Of a stretch of 64,000 bases of DNA, positions 7,933 through 16,574 are shown piece after piece. Numbering within the stretch: the first letter of the stretch is position 1; each line of letters opens with the position of its first letter. A program made the position numbers and the translations under genes. The DNA is from Thalassobacillus cyri (GTDB taxonomy: Bacteria > Bacillota > Bacilli > Bacillales > Halobacillaceae): the NCBI RefSeq assembly GCF_900107755.1, contig NZ_FNQR01000002.1, positions 310,001-374,000 on the forward strand, given 5' to 3'. The notes below the pieces were generated by a model. The model had not been told where the DNA came from. It searched no databases and saw only the letters and a program-made list of their open reading frames with translations.

Positions 7933-8425
7933 AACTAAAGGGCCGAAAAGTCGAAGACTTGATTTCGAGATGTTTGGTAATGTCTAGGGGCGTTGGGGAA
8001 GGATTCGCTTTCCTCGGGGAAGCCGGCAAGCCTCCTCGAGCTAAAGCTCTGCGGGGTCTTGCCAGTCTATCCTTTCCCGCAGGAGTCTCACCCTTCCCCC
8101 ACGCCCCTTACCACATAAGATTATCGAAATCGCTCTTAAATTTACTTACCCTAAATTGTTAGGAGAATACTATTACAATGCCAGATTGATCCGTTCTTAT
8201 TGCTTCAAAAGTATGCCATTCGTAACAGAAGTTTCGAGATTCTTACAACCATATGGTGGCTGGAAAAACGGTGAGATTCCTGTGGGATGAACATGATCGG
8301 TGAGATCCCGCAAGGCGAAGCCTGAGGAAGCTCACCACATGCCCACGGAAAGCGATCCGTTTTCCCAGCCACCATCATTGCAACCTAAAGTCTCGAAACT
8401 GAGTCTTCAGCAAAAGGGAGCTTAT
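7933..8425 (+). repeat. composite MITE-like intergenic repeat, copy 1 (parts A+B)
   Basis: Part A (about 7933-8140) starts with CCGAAAAGTCGAAGACTTG and TTTCGAGAT and is a long imperfect palindrome with GACTCCTGCGGG-type and GCTCGAGGAGG-type cores. Part B (about 8228-8425) starts GTTTCGAGAT and ends CGAAACTGAGTCTTCAGC. The outer ends of A and B are imperfect inverted repeats (GAAGACT and TTTCGAGA shared). Related copies lie at 45244-45627 and, inverted, at 50274-50834. The long open frame at 7908-8162 is inside this repeat and is not a gene. No transposase is encoded. Confidence 0.75.
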
Positions 8426-8650
8426 CTGTAAAATCAATACTGATTTAATAGAGCTTTAGTTTTATAAAATGGAACTTATCAAAGAATCATTATATAATAG
8501 ATATATCAAATAATTCTGTAAACTATTGAAACTTTATGGAGTAGGGATAAAAAATCCTGCTTCGTTGATGTGAAAAAGGATAGGTAGATATAGAGGCTAT
8601 TGTCTGATTTTTTCTTTCAACAAAAATCATTCAGAGTAGAAGGTGTGAAA

Positions 8651-9670
8651 GTGGAAGACTATCAAGTAATTGAACCCAGCCGTATTGACCGTTTGAAGAT
8701 GGCTAGCCCTTCCAATATTTACAATACCTATCACCATTTGCTTAAAAAGCACTCCCGGAAGCAGGCAGCAGACCTGACCAAAAGTTATTGCCTGAATACC
8801 AATTTTTCACCGGAAGAACAGGTCATCGCATTAGAATTTTTATATATGAATGGTTTTTTTGAAGAAGTTCAGTTGCTGCTGGATACGGGAAAAATAACAG
8901 CACCTTATGATTTTTTCTATCAACTGCTATCGAGAAGGAAATTTGGAAGGCCTATGTCCAGACAGGAAGTACGAAGATTGAGGAATTGGAAACAGGATCA
9001 AGCTGCTGCAGAGGCATTACGATTATTTATGCTTGTTTACCATCATTATGATAGCAAGCAGTTTGGAAGCCTGGATAATTATATCGATGATATCTATATG
9101 GCGATGCATCTCATCGATAAACCACTGGTTAAGTATTATTTTCAGCTTCGTTTTGATGAGTTGATGTTTCAACATCATTGGAAATCAAACATGGGGATGA
9201 TAGCTAAAAAATATGCCTACAAGGTTATCAATTCAACGTTGTCTTCAGAAAAACAATCGGGTATGTATCATCATCTTGCTTTGATAGAAGTATTCGAGGA
9301 CTATAGTTCAGCAATGGATTATTTGAATACCTCCATACGGATTGCAGAAGACAATGTTTTGACATCCTCCCTTTATGAATTGAAAGAAAGATCATTACCG
9401 TTTATTGCTGCTTTCCATCGTAAAACAGAGGGAGTCGAAACAATAGATCCAGTGGAAGCATCCCATCTGGCAATTGCCGAGGGAAGAATGAAGGAAGCTG
9501 AAGCATTCTTATCGTCTCTCCCATCTTTGACACCTTTCCAGGAAACCTATTTAGGAGTGGCACGTAATGATCGATTGTTGCTTCATAGAGCCTACCAACG
9601 CTTCAAAAATGAGTATGGAGATCACTTTTTTGCCCGCTTGCCTTTCTATTATTTAAAATATTTGAAGTGA
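8651..9670 (+). CDS. aimR: AimR-like peptide receptor (arbitrium / RRNPP family)
   Basis: Cytoplasmic regulator of 339 residues that is expected to bind a short imported peptide through a TPR-like helical array. The segment LTKSYCLNTNFSPEEQ, the following LEFLYMNGFFEEVQLLL, and the C-terminal DHFFARLPFYYLKYL resemble phage AimR (KDYCLN, FFEIEDVL, FLIRLPLLEL as remembered). Start: GTG at 8651 has AGAAGGTG at proper distance; the longer TTG start at 8600 has only AGAGG three nt away. With the GTG start the DNA-binding N-terminus is about 20 residues shorter than in phage AimR. A TATAAT box is at 8493-8498. No phage genes surround it. The next gene is the matching pro-peptide. Confidence 0.75.
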   Translation: MEDYQVIEPSRIDRLKMASPSNIYNTYHHLLKKHSRKQAADLTKSYCLNTNFSPEEQVIALEFLYMNGFFEEVQLLLDTGKITAPYDFFYQLLSRRKFGRPMSRQEVRRLRNWKQDQAAAEALRLFMLVYHHYDSKQFGSLDNYIDDIYMAMHLIDKPLVKYYFQLRFDELMFQHHWKSNMGMIAKKYAYKVINSTLSSEKQSGMYHHLALIEVFEDYSSAMDYLNTSIRIAEDNVLTSSLYELKERSLPFIAAFHRKTEGVETIDPVEASHLAIAEGRMKEAEAFLSSLPSLTPFQETYLGVARNDRLLLHRAYQRFKNEYGDHFFARLPFYYLKYLK

Positions 9671-9681
9671 AAAGAGGGAAG

Positions 9682-9837
9682 ATGATGAAAAAGTTGTTGC
9701 TGCTTGTTTTATTGTTCTCGTTGATAGGCACTATTAACGTGGTGGACAACCTTGACGATGACAGCCGAATCCAGATCGATAATAGAGTAATAGCAAACAA
9801 TGATCCGGGAGACGGGGGTATGGGAAGCTGGAAATAA
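9682..9837 (+). CDS. aimP: AimP/Phr-like secreted signalling pro-peptide
   Basis: 51 residues, too short for usual gene calling. MMKK, then a Leu-rich hydrophobic core (LLLLVLLFSLIGTI), then an acidic hydrophilic tail ending ANNDPGDGGMGSWK: the plan of a Sec-exported pro-peptide processed outside to a C-terminal 5-9-mer. It begins 11 bp after the aimR-like stop with an AGAGGG ribosome site and ends in an intrinsic terminator, so both genes form one operon, as aimR-aimP do. The last six residues GMGSWK start like the SPbeta peptide GMPRGA but lack its GA end; the true mature peptide is unknown. Second ATG (9685) is equally possible. Confidence 0.7.
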   Translation: MMKKLLLLVLLFSLIGTINVVDNLDDDSRIQIDNRVIANNDPGDGGMGSWK

Positions 9838-9866
9838 AAAAAGCAGCACAGTGGCTGCTTTTTTTA
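9834..9866 (+). terminator. terminator of the aimR-aimP operon
   Basis: Stem AAGCAGC/GCTGCTT around ACAGTG with a run of eight T, directly at the aimP-like stop codon. Confidence 0.85.
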
Positions 9867-9920
9867 TAGTTTAAGAAAGTTTAACTTTGTTAAAGCATTA
9901 AAGTATAAGAAACACTTAGG

Positions 9921-9947
9921 CTTTCGCCATAAGGACTTGGCGATAAG
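9921..9947. promoter_or_regulatory. inverted repeat downstream of aimP
   Basis: Arms CTTTCGCCA and TGGCGATAAG (one bulged base) with an 8-nt spacer and no clean T-run. In phage the AimR operator lies downstream of aimP, so this is a candidate, but it could equally be the weak end signal of mtnE. Confidence 0.25.
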
Positions 9948-9967
9948 ACTAGTTTTTCTAATGAAAT

Positions 9968-11140
9968 CTAAAAGATATTCAATTTTTTTATACGGTCCAA
10001 GGCTTCCTGGATACGTTCTTTTTCCAGGACCAGTCCTACCCGAATATATCCTTCTCCGTGCTCTCCGAAGCCGATGCCTGGGGCGACCAATATTTTTGCT
10101 TCTTCAAGCAGCATATCGGCAAATGACGCAGATGTATATCCTTCTGGTACTTTCAGCCATGCAAAAAATGATCCTTCCGGAGCTGCTACATTCCAGCCGA
10201 TTTCCCGCGCTCCTTCGACCAGCGCTTTCCGTCTGTCTTCATAAAGCTCGACGAGCTCGTCGACACCATCCTGTGAGGCGGTCAATGCCTCGGCAGCAGC
10301 ATCCTGAACAGCTCCAAATATACTGCAATAAAAGTGATCTTGTATAATATTGATCGCTTCTATAACGGATGGGTTACCTACGGCAAAAGCGATCCGCCAG
10401 CCTGCCATGTTATAGGTTTTCGACATCGTATAAATTTCGATTCCAATATCTTTGGCGCCGGGACGTTCCAAGTAACTGACAGGTCTGTTACCATCAAAAC
10501 CGATCGCTCCATAAGCAAAATCGTGAACGACACATAGATCATTTTTTTCAGCAAATTCAATGGTTTCATCAAAAAATTCCTCAGAAGCCATTGCGCCAGT
10601 TGGGTTGTTTGGGTAATTGAGCAACAACATCTTCGATGCTTTTTTCACATCCTCTGGAATATCGTCATAAACCGGCAGGAAGTTATTTTTTTCTAATAAT
10701 GGCATCTTATGCATCGGGACATTGGCCATAGCCGGACCGGACCAGTAATCTGGATAACCGGGGTCCGGGACAAGCATGGTTTCACCAGGGTTCATCAAGG
10801 AAAGCGGAAGCTCAACAAGGCCTGCTTTTGCTCCGAACAATAAAGCCACTTCGGTATCGGGATCGATGTCGACCCCGTATTCGCGCTGGTAGAATTCAGC
10901 AACAGCATTCAACAAGTTCTTCTTTCCTCGGAATGGCGGGTATTTATGGTTTTCTATTTCTTCTGAAGCCTCCTGCAGCCGTTTGATTACATGAGGAGGA
11001 GTAGGTTTATCAGGGCTTCCCTGTCCAAGGTTGATGACATCGTGCCCTTCTGCCACCGCTTTTTCCATACGGTCAGCTAACACAGCAAAAAATTGTTCCG
11101 GCAATTGCTTTAACATATCAGAATGAGGGAAAGTTTTCAT
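9968..11140 (-). CDS. mtnE: methionine-salvage aminotransferase MtnE
   Basis: PLP-dependent class I/II aminotransferase of 390 residues; converts 2-keto-4-methylthiobutyrate to methionine at the end of methionine salvage. Visible: NYPNNPTGA (substrate/PLP Asn-Pro), DFAYGAIGF, and SKTYNMAGWRIAF with the PLP Lys, and the C-terminal RVGL arginine. ATG at 11140 lies ten nt after AAAGGGTGG; the ATG at 11164 has no site. Divergent with mtnU, exactly as ykrV/ykrU in B. subtilis, which supports MtnE over the similar LL-diaminopimelate aminotransferase. Confidence 0.85.
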   Translation of the reverse strand: MKTFPHSDMLKQLPEQFFAVLADRMEKAVAEGHDVINLGQGSPDKPTPPHVIKRLQEASEEIENHKYPPFRGKKNLLNAVAEFYQREYGVDIDPDTEVALLFGAKAGLVELPLSLMNPGETMLVPDPGYPDYWSGPAMANVPMHKMPLLEKNNFLPVYDDIPEDVKKASKMLLLNYPNNPTGAMASEEFFDETIEFAEKNDLCVVHDFAYGAIGFDGNRPVSYLERPGAKDIGIEIYTMSKTYNMAGWRIAFAVGNPSVIEAINIIQDHFYCSIFGAVQDAAAEALTASQDGVDELVELYEDRRKALVEGAREIGWNVAAPEGSFFAWLKVPEGYTSASFADMLLEEAKILVAPGIGFGEHGEGYIRVGLVLEKERIQEALDRIKKLNIF

Positions 11141-11252
11141 AATAGATGAGCCACCCTTTAACATGAATTTTCTTAAACTTCTTTCAATTTAATGTTTAAA
11201 ATGGTATAACGAAAATTAACATTTGTAAAGGAATGAATGGGGGATGATAGTG

Positions 11253-12035
11253 ATGAAATGGAAGGTAGCCTGTCTTCAGATGGATATTGCTTATGGAGAT
11301 CCGGAGAAAAATTATAAGGAAGCAGAAAAATGGATAGCAAATGCGGCATCCGAGGCTAATGTGCTGGTGTTGCCTGAAATGTGGACCACTGGGTACGATT
11401 TGACTCGTGTGGATGAAATTGCTGATAAAGAAGCCAGACAATCAATTGAATTTTTACAAAAACAAGCGGTTAAACATCAGGTTCATTTAATTGGAGGATC
11501 TGTCGCCAATGAAGAAGGGGACGGGGTCAGGAATACATTGCTGATCGTGGATCGCAACGGTCAGCTTATCCATCAATACAGCAAACTGCATTTATTCCAG
11601 TTGATGGATGAACATCTCTATTTGGAAGCTGGGAAAGATGAAAGTAGCTTTGAGTTGGATGGAGAATCAGTCGCCGGGTTCATCTGTTATGATCTCCGCT
11701 TCCCCGAATGGATGAGTAAGCCTGTCCAACAGGGTGCGAAAGCGTTGTTCGTGGTAGCGGAGTGGCCAGCTCCCCGTGTCAATCATTGGCGTGTCCTGCT
11801 CCAGGCAAGAGCAATTGAGAATCAATGCTATGTGGTTGCCTGCAATAGGATCGGTGCCGATCCGAAAAATAAGTTTGCCGGTCATTCGATGATCATTGAT
11901 CCTTGGGGAGAGATCATAGCCGAAGGAGGAGACGAAGAAGAAATTGTGACTGGTGAAGTGGATTTGAGTGAAGTAGAAGAAATAAGAAAACGAATTCCTA
12001 TTTTTGATGATCGGAGACCAAATCGATATAGATAA
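11253..12035 (+). CDS. mtnU: carbon-nitrogen hydrolase MtnU (omega-amidase type)
   Basis: 260-residue nitrilase-superfamily amidase; in methionine salvage it is thought to hydrolyse 2-oxoglutaramate made by glutamine-dependent MtnE. The catalytic triad is visible: Glu in LVLPEMWTTG, Lys in SKLHLFQ, and Cys in AGFICYDLRFPEW. The ATG at 11253 (MKWKVACLQ) fits the TGGGGG site nine nt upstream and the B. subtilis start better than the ATG at 11244. Divergent partner of mtnE. Confidence 0.88.
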   Translation: MKWKVACLQMDIAYGDPEKNYKEAEKWIANAASEANVLVLPEMWTTGYDLTRVDEIADKEARQSIEFLQKQAVKHQVHLIGGSVANEEGDGVRNTLLIVDRNGQLIHQYSKLHLFQLMDEHLYLEAGKDESSFELDGESVAGFICYDLRFPEWMSKPVQQGAKALFVVAEWPAPRVNHWRVLLQARAIENQCYVVACNRIGADPKNKFAGHSMIIDPWGEIIAEGGDEEEIVTGEVDLSEVEEIRKRIPIFDDRRPNRYR

Positions 12036-12041
12036 TACAGG

Positions 12042-12079
12042 AAAGCTGGCTTGGAAAAATTAATCCAGGCCGGCTTTTT
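12042..12079 (+). terminator. terminator of mtnU
   Basis: Stem AAAGCTGGCTTGG/CCAGGCCGGCTTT with T5, 7 nt after the stop. Confidence 0.75.
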
Positions 12080-12176
12080 ATTAAAAAATCCGTGTGAGTT
12101 TTTTACTATTCTTACAGGAATTTCATAACGAATCGTTTATAATGAGGATAATACATTTTATAAGGGGTTTCTTCTC

Positions 12177-13610
12177 ATGTTGGATAATATAGAAACACAA
12201 GGGGCATTCATGAATGCTTTTAACCAGGCATTCATAGGTATGGCAATTGTAAATATGGATGGAAACTTTATGATGGTAAATCGATCGTTCTGTAAGATAT
12301 TGGGCTTTACGGAAGAAGAAATCTTGCAAAAGAATGTTATGGATTTGACACCGCCTGAGGATTTTAAACTGGTTGCTACTCAATTCCAGCGGCTGGTGGA
12401 GGAAGATATAGAAGCTTTTGAAATAGTAAAGCGTTGTTATAAAAATAATGGTGGAATGATATGGGGACGGCTCAGTATTTCTATCTACCAGGATGAATCG
12501 CAGGAATCTCATCTGATCATCCAGCTACAGGATGTCACCGAACGGAAGCTGGAAGAAGAAGAGCTGATGGTACGTGAAAGAGAATTCCGTAAATTGGTAG
12601 AAGGTGCTCCTGATGCGATGGCAATTCATGACGAAGAGCAGATCTTATATATCAATCAGGTAGCTACAGAGACATTAGGGGTCAAGGCGGAAGACGTCAT
12701 CGGTAAGCCATTGTCCGATTTTATTTTAAAAGAAGACTGGTTATGGTATCGGGAAAAATTAGTCGAAGCTTTAGAAAATGGGGAAGTGAACGGGATTTTT
12801 GATATTCGACTTGTCTTACCTTCCGGGGAAACGATAGATGTTTCGAGTACTGGATCAATCATTGAATACCATGGAAGAAAAGCGATGCAAGCCGTTTTCC
12901 GGAATAATTCAGCACAAAAAGAGTTTGAAATGAAAAGCAACTATTTGCTGCAGCAATATGAAAAGATGAATCTTGTCGGTGAACTCGCAGCGGGTATTGC
13001 CCATGAAATCAAAAACCCATTGACGATATTGAAAGGGTTCATTCAATTACTCGACATCAGTAAGCATAAGCGTGAGCATACGCAATATGAAAGCCTTATG
13101 TTCTCAGAGATAGATCGCATCCACCTGATGGTCAATGAATTTCTTACGTTGGCCAAGCCTTCTGAAGAAGATATGAAGCCTATTGATCTCCATGTCGCCC
13201 TCAAACAGACGATCAGTTTGATGCATGCCCATGCAGTAAATAATAAGGTTACGATTCAATTTGAGGAGAACACCTCCTTACCTTTGGTGCATGGGATTGA
13301 AAATAAATTGAAACAAGCATTTATAAATATTATAAAAAATGCCATTGAAGCGATGCATGAAGGCGGACGTCTTCGTATCATAATGGATCAATGTAAGGAC
13401 GGAATGAAAATAAGCTTTGCGGATGAAGGGTGCGGGATGACAGAAGAAGAGCTAAGGAAAATCACCACCCCATTTTTCACTACGAAATCGGATGGAACCG
13501 GTCTTGGAATGATGATTACAAATAACATCGTGGAAAGTCACAACGGGAAATTGCAAGTTGAAAGTAAAATGGGAGCAGGTACAACCATATCAATCGCCTT
13601 TCCTTTATAA
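12177..13610 (+). CDS. PAS-domain sensor histidine kinase, sporulation-kinase type (KinE/KinA-like)
   Basis: 477 residues without membrane helices. Two PAS domains (about 10-125 and 132-250; the second opens FRKLVEGAPDAMAIHDEE), then HisKA with phospho-acceptor His276 in GIAHEIKNPLTILKGF, and HATPase with N-box NIIKNAIEAM and G-boxes DEGCGM and TGLGM. Such kinases feed phosphate into Spo0F-Spo0B-Spo0A at the start of sporulation. In B. subtilis kinE lies near the mtn genes, so KinE-like is a fair guess, although this protein is shorter. Start ATG 12177 follows AAGGGG. Sda, encoded at 55.3 kb, inhibits this class. Confidence 0.85.
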   Translation: MLDNIETQGAFMNAFNQAFIGMAIVNMDGNFMMVNRSFCKILGFTEEEILQKNVMDLTPPEDFKLVATQFQRLVEEDIEAFEIVKRCYKNNGGMIWGRLSISIYQDESQESHLIIQLQDVTERKLEEEELMVREREFRKLVEGAPDAMAIHDEEQILYINQVATETLGVKAEDVIGKPLSDFILKEDWLWYREKLVEALENGEVNGIFDIRLVLPSGETIDVSSTGSIIEYHGRKAMQAVFRNNSAQKEFEMKSNYLLQQYEKMNLVGELAAGIAHEIKNPLTILKGFIQLLDISKHKREHTQYESLMFSEIDRIHLMVNEFLTLAKPSEEDMKPIDLHVALKQTISLMHAHAVNNKVTIQFEENTSLPLVHGIENKLKQAFINIIKNAIEAMHEGGRLRIIMDQCKDGMKISFADEGCGMTEEELRKITTPFFTTKSDGTGLGMMITNNIVESHNGKLQVESKMGAGTTISIAFPL

Positions 13611-13621
13611 CAAGTCAGTAG

Positions 13622-13658
13622 AAAAAGCGGGTGCCCTTCAGGAGCACCCGCTTTTTTT
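13622..13658 (+). terminator. terminator of the sensor kinase gene
   Basis: Perfect stem AAAAGCGGGTGC/GCACCCGCTTTT, T-run of seven; the A-run makes it usable from the minus strand too, for sspH. Confidence 0.9.
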
Positions 13659-13694
13659 ATCCCATCAGCTTAACACCTTTAGTGGTCGCTGTGT

Positions 13695-13874
13695 TTACTG
13701 TTCCTGCAACCCTCGTAGACCTACTTCCATTTCTTCCTCTGGATTATCTAATGGATAAATTCTTGCAGTTTCATTTTTTTCATCAACATGCTGAATGTAA
13801 ATCGGCACGCCATTATATGTGACGTCGATCATATTAGGTGCTTCTGTTATTTCTTTTGCTCGATGTGTTTGCAT
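13695..13874 (-). CDS. sspH: small acid-soluble spore protein, H type
   Basis: 59 residues. The sequence MQTHRAKEIT, then MIDVTYNGVPIYIQHVD and ARIYPLDNPEEE, follows SspH of Bacillus almost position by position. Minor spore-core protein made in the forespore. ATG at 13874 follows a strong GGAGGTGG site. It is a single gene converging on the sensor-kinase terminator and is direct evidence that the organism (or its recent ancestor) sporulates. Confidence 0.9.
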   Translation of the reverse strand: MQTHRAKEITEAPNMIDVTYNGVPIYIQHVDEKNETARIYPLDNPEEEMEVGLRGLQEQ

Positions 13875-13989
13875 AATGCCACCTCCACGTATTTCTCATT
13901 AGTTTGATTACCTGATGGAAATTTATGCAGATGTGAATAATCTCACCAATCGTTTAACACGCTACCTTACTAAAATTTCCAAATAGTGA

Positions 13990-14019
13990 TTGACAGACAT
14001 TTTAGAAAACGATTACAAT
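13990..14019 (+). promoter_or_regulatory. hutP promoter with overlapping cre site
   Basis: TTGACA at 13990-13995 and TACAAT at 14014-14019 (18-nt spacer). AGAAAACGATTACA at 14004-14017 matches the CcpA cre consensus TGWAANCGNTNWCA at all but the first base and covers the -10 region, so glucose repression of hut is expected, as in B. subtilis. Confidence 0.65.
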
Positions 14020-14071
14020 TAAAGTAGCTATTAGTGACTAGAAAAGTTTACAAAAGAAATTTGGTGTACCT

Positions 14072-14509
14072 ATGAGTCAACGGGTGAAAATCGGTAAGTT
14101 AGCTGTGCTGCTTGCAACGCTTGATGAGGAGGAGCTTGCCCCTTTTGAAAAACAATTGGAGGATGTGGAGTTTTGCCTCGGCCGTGCCGGGTCGATGAAC
14201 ATGCAAAAAGTGATTTCGGCTGTAGAAACGGCTGCAAAACGTCAGCAAATCATATCCGAGGAAGTATACCGGGAAACGCATTCACTTTACCATGCTATCC
14301 TGGAAGCATTAGAGGGGGTAACCAGAGGGCAGATAGCCATCGGTGATATGATGCGTACAGTTGGTTTGAAGTTCGCTGTGGTCAGGGGTAAACCTTATGA
14401 CCGTAATGGAGAAGGGGAATGGATTGCCGTTGCTTTTTACGGTACGATCGGAGCACCTGTGAAAGGGCTCGAGCACGAAACAATGGGTTTAGGAATCAAT
14501 CATATATAA
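14072..14509 (+). CDS. hutP: HutP, histidine-dependent antiterminator
   Basis: 145-residue RNA-binding protein that, with L-histidine and Mg2+, binds NAG-type triplets in hut mRNA and opens a terminator. Conserved features seen: [11 protein letters not shown]-terminal helix, [21 protein letters not shown], and the C-terminal [30 protein letters not shown] strand with histidines that bind metal and ligand. Directly upstream of hutH with a hairpin terminator between, as required for its mechanism. Confidence 0.93.
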   Translation: MSQRVKIGKLAVLLATLDEEELAPFEKQLEDVEFCLGRAGSMNMQKVISAVETAAKRQQIISEEVYRETHSLYHAILEALEGVTRGQIAIGDMMRTVGLKFAVVRGKPYDRNGEGEWIAVAFYGTIGAPVKGLEHETMGLGINHI

Positions 14510-14537
14510 GAACGTTGCCTAAAGTGATCAGTTGATA

Positions 14538-14580
14538 GGAGGCGACATTGGCTTTCATATGCCATTGTCGTCTCCTTTTT
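14538..14580 (+). terminator. HutP-controlled terminator between hutP and hutH
   Basis: Long stem GGAG-G-CGACA-TTGGC against GCCA-T-TGTCG-T-CTCC, then T5. It lies in the 93-bp gap before hutH; TTGATAG-type triplets are present just 5' and in the stem. Regulation by HutP follows from the B. subtilis hut system. Confidence 0.7.
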
Positions 14581-14602
14581 CATTTTCAAAAGAGGAGTGA
14601 GG

Positions 14603-16123
14603 ATGATGGTGGAGTTAAATGGAAAATCATTAACTATAAGTGATATCAAGCGTGTCTGCATAGATGGAGAAGAAGTCAGCATTTCAGAAGATAGTATGAA
14701 AGCTGTCCGTAAAGGGCGGAAGGCTGTCGAAAAAATTGTCGAGGAACACCGCACGGTTTATGGGATCAACACTGGTTTTGGAAAATTCAGTGATGTATCG
14801 ATTGGGGAAGGGGACGTCAATGAGCTGCAGCTGCACTTGATACGATCGCATGCCTGTGGCGTGGGAGAGCCATTTCCGGAAGTCGTATCACGTGCCATGG
14901 TATTGCTGCGGTTGAATACACTGCTAAAAGGGTTTTCAGGTGTGAGAGAAGTAGTGGTGAAGCGGCTGTGCCAGCTCGTGAACGAAAAAGTTCATCCTGT
15001 CATCCCGAGTCAGGGATCACTTGGTGCTTCAGGGGATTTAGCACCGCTGTCTCACTTGGCGCTTGTATTGATTGGTGAAGGGCGCGTCTATTTTCAAGGA
15101 AAAAAAATGCCTGCTGCAGAGGCACTGTATACAATCGGATTGGCGCCAATAAAGCTTAAAGCGAAGGAAGGGCTTGCCCTCATCAATGGTACGCAGGCGA
15201 TGACCGCGATGGGAGCGATCAATATCATTGAAGCGGAACGACTGGCTATGCAAAGTGAATGGATTGCAGCCATGACGATGGAGGGGCTGCATGGCATCAT
15301 TGATGCCTTCCACCCGGCCATTCATGAAGCGCGAGGTTATCGTGAGCAGGTGGACGTTGCTGCGAGAATGAGAAGGCTGCTGGGTGATAGTAATTTGACC
15401 ACAAGGCAAGGGGAGAAAAGGGTGCAGGATGCTTATTCGATACGGTGTATCCCACAAGTCCATGGGGCTTCCTGGCAGAGTCTCGACTATGTGCATGACA
15501 AGTTGGAGACCGAAGCGAATGCGGCGACAGATAATCCATTGATTTTTGAAGATGGAGAAGTGGTCGTTTCAGGAGGTAATTTTCATGGGCAGCCGATTGC
15601 ACTGGCAATGGATTTCATGAAAGTAGCTGTGGCGGAACTGGCGAATATCTCTGAACGCAGGATTGAGCGGCTTGTGAATCCACAGTTGAATGACCTGCCG
15701 CCATTTTTAAGTCCGAATCCTGGCCTGCAATCCGGAGCGATGATCATGCAATATGCAGCTGCATCGCTCGTTTCGGAAAACAAAACACTTGCCCATCCGG
15801 CAAGCGTCGATTCGATTCCTTCTTCTGCTAATCAGGAAGATCATGTAAGTATGGGAACAATCGCTGCGCGTCATGCGTATCAGATCATCGCTAATTTACG
15901 CCGTGTCCTTGCGGTTGAACTGATTTGCGCTATGCAGGCGGTCGAACACCGGGGAGTGGAACACATGGCTGCTGCAACCAGAGAATTGTATGAGGATGTA
16001 AGGACGTTCATTCCATCGATTGAGGAAGACCGAGTGTTTGCTAATGATATCGAACGCCTGGCTACCTGGTTAAAAGAGGGCGACTTTGTCTGGGATTTAA
16101 CCTCTCAAACCGTTGCTAATTAA
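14603..16123 (+). CDS. hutH: histidine ammonia-lyase
   Basis: 506 residues; eliminates ammonia from L-histidine to give urocanate, first step of histidine use. The MIO cofactor tripeptide Ala-Ser-Gly is at 142-144 in [19 protein letters not shown] at 14603 (or the next codon, 14606) follows AAGAGGAG; the GTG at 14597 overlaps that site. No hutU, hutI, hutG or hutM follows: the gene ends in a terminator and the next genes are on the other strand, so later steps must be encoded elsewhere or be missing. Confidence 0.95.
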   Translation: MMVELNGKSLTISDIKRVCIDGEEVSISEDSMKAVRKGRKAVEKIVEEHRTVYGINTGFGKFSDVSIGEGDVNELQLHLIRSHACGVGEPFPEVVSRAMVLLRLNTLLKGFSGVREVVVKRLCQLVNEKVHPVIPSQGSLGASGDLAPLSHLALVLIGEGRVYFQGKKMPAAEALYTIGLAPIKLKAKEGLALINGTQAMTAMGAINIIEAERLAMQSEWIAAMTMEGLHGIIDAFHPAIHEARGYREQVDVAARMRRLLGDSNLTTRQGEKRVQDAYSIRCIPQVHGASWQSLDYVHDKLETEANAATDNPLIFEDGEVVVSGGNFHGQPIALAMDFMKVAVAELANISERRIERLVNPQLNDLPPFLSPNPGLQSGAMIMQYAAASLVSENKTLAHPASVDSIPSSANQEDHVSMGTIAARHAYQIIANLRRVLAVELICAMQAVEHRGVEHMAAATRELYEDVRTFIPSIEEDRVFANDIERLATWLKEGDFVWDLTSQTVAN

Positions 16124-16130
16124 AGGCTAA

Positions 16131-16169
16131 AAGAAAACAGGCAAGCTGCTATCAGCTTGCCTGTTCTTT
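16131..16169. terminator. bidirectional terminator between hutH and DUF779 gene
   Basis: Perfect stem ACAGGCAAGCTG/CAGCTTGCCTGT, loop CTAT, A-rich left flank and TTCTTT right flank. Confidence 0.8.
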
Positions 16170-16172
16170 ATG

Positions 16173-16541
16173 CTAGAGCGCTCCTTCTGATTTAAGTTCC
16201 TGGTATTCCTCATCTGTAAAAGCGCGGGAGCGGCTCAGAAACCTTTTACCTTCCACACCTTCCAGTGAAAACATACCTCCACGGCCATCAACCACATCAA
16301 TAATTAACTGTGTGTGTTTCCAGTATTCATATTGTTGCTTGTTGATGTAAAATGGCGTGTCGCCAATTTTACCAAGCAGTACATCCTGAGCTCCGATAAT
16401 CAGATCACCATCTGGATAACACATCGGAGAACTGCCATCACAGCAGCCACCCGATTGATGGAACATTAGCGGACCGTGTTTTTCCTTCAGTTTTTCGATC
16501 AGCTGGAGAGCGGAATCTGTTGCCACTACGCGCTCAACCAT
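16173..16541 (-). CDS. DUF779 protein, partner of acetaldehyde dehydrogenase
   Basis: 122 residues, start ATG 16541 after AAAAGGAG. Cys-rich centre SGGCCDGSSPMC and the KHTQLIIDVVDGRGGMFSLEG segment identify DUF779, which is found almost only next to AldA/ExaC-type aldehyde dehydrogenases. Role unknown, perhaps a metal-binding or maturation factor. It follows the dehydrogenase on the same strand with 33 bp between, so the two are one operon. Confidence 0.85.
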   Translation of the reverse strand: MVERVVATDSALQLIEKLKEKHGPLMFHQSGGCCDGSSPMCYPDGDLIIGAQDVLLGKIGDTPFYINKQQYEYWKHTQLIIDVVDGRGGMFSLEGVEGKRFLSRSRAFTDEEYQELKSEGAL

Positions 16542-16574
16542 CGTATTCACGCTCCTTTTCAAAATCGCTTGATT

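Noticed and set aside
7908-8162. 84-codon ORF
   Set aside because: Lies in composite repeat copy 1; equal ORFs in the other copies are in repeat sequence as well (45360-45650, 50583-50898).
10334-10537. Plus ORFs over mtnE, and the many minus ORFs over argGH, hutH and treA
   Set aside because: Shadows of the well-supported genes on the other strand.
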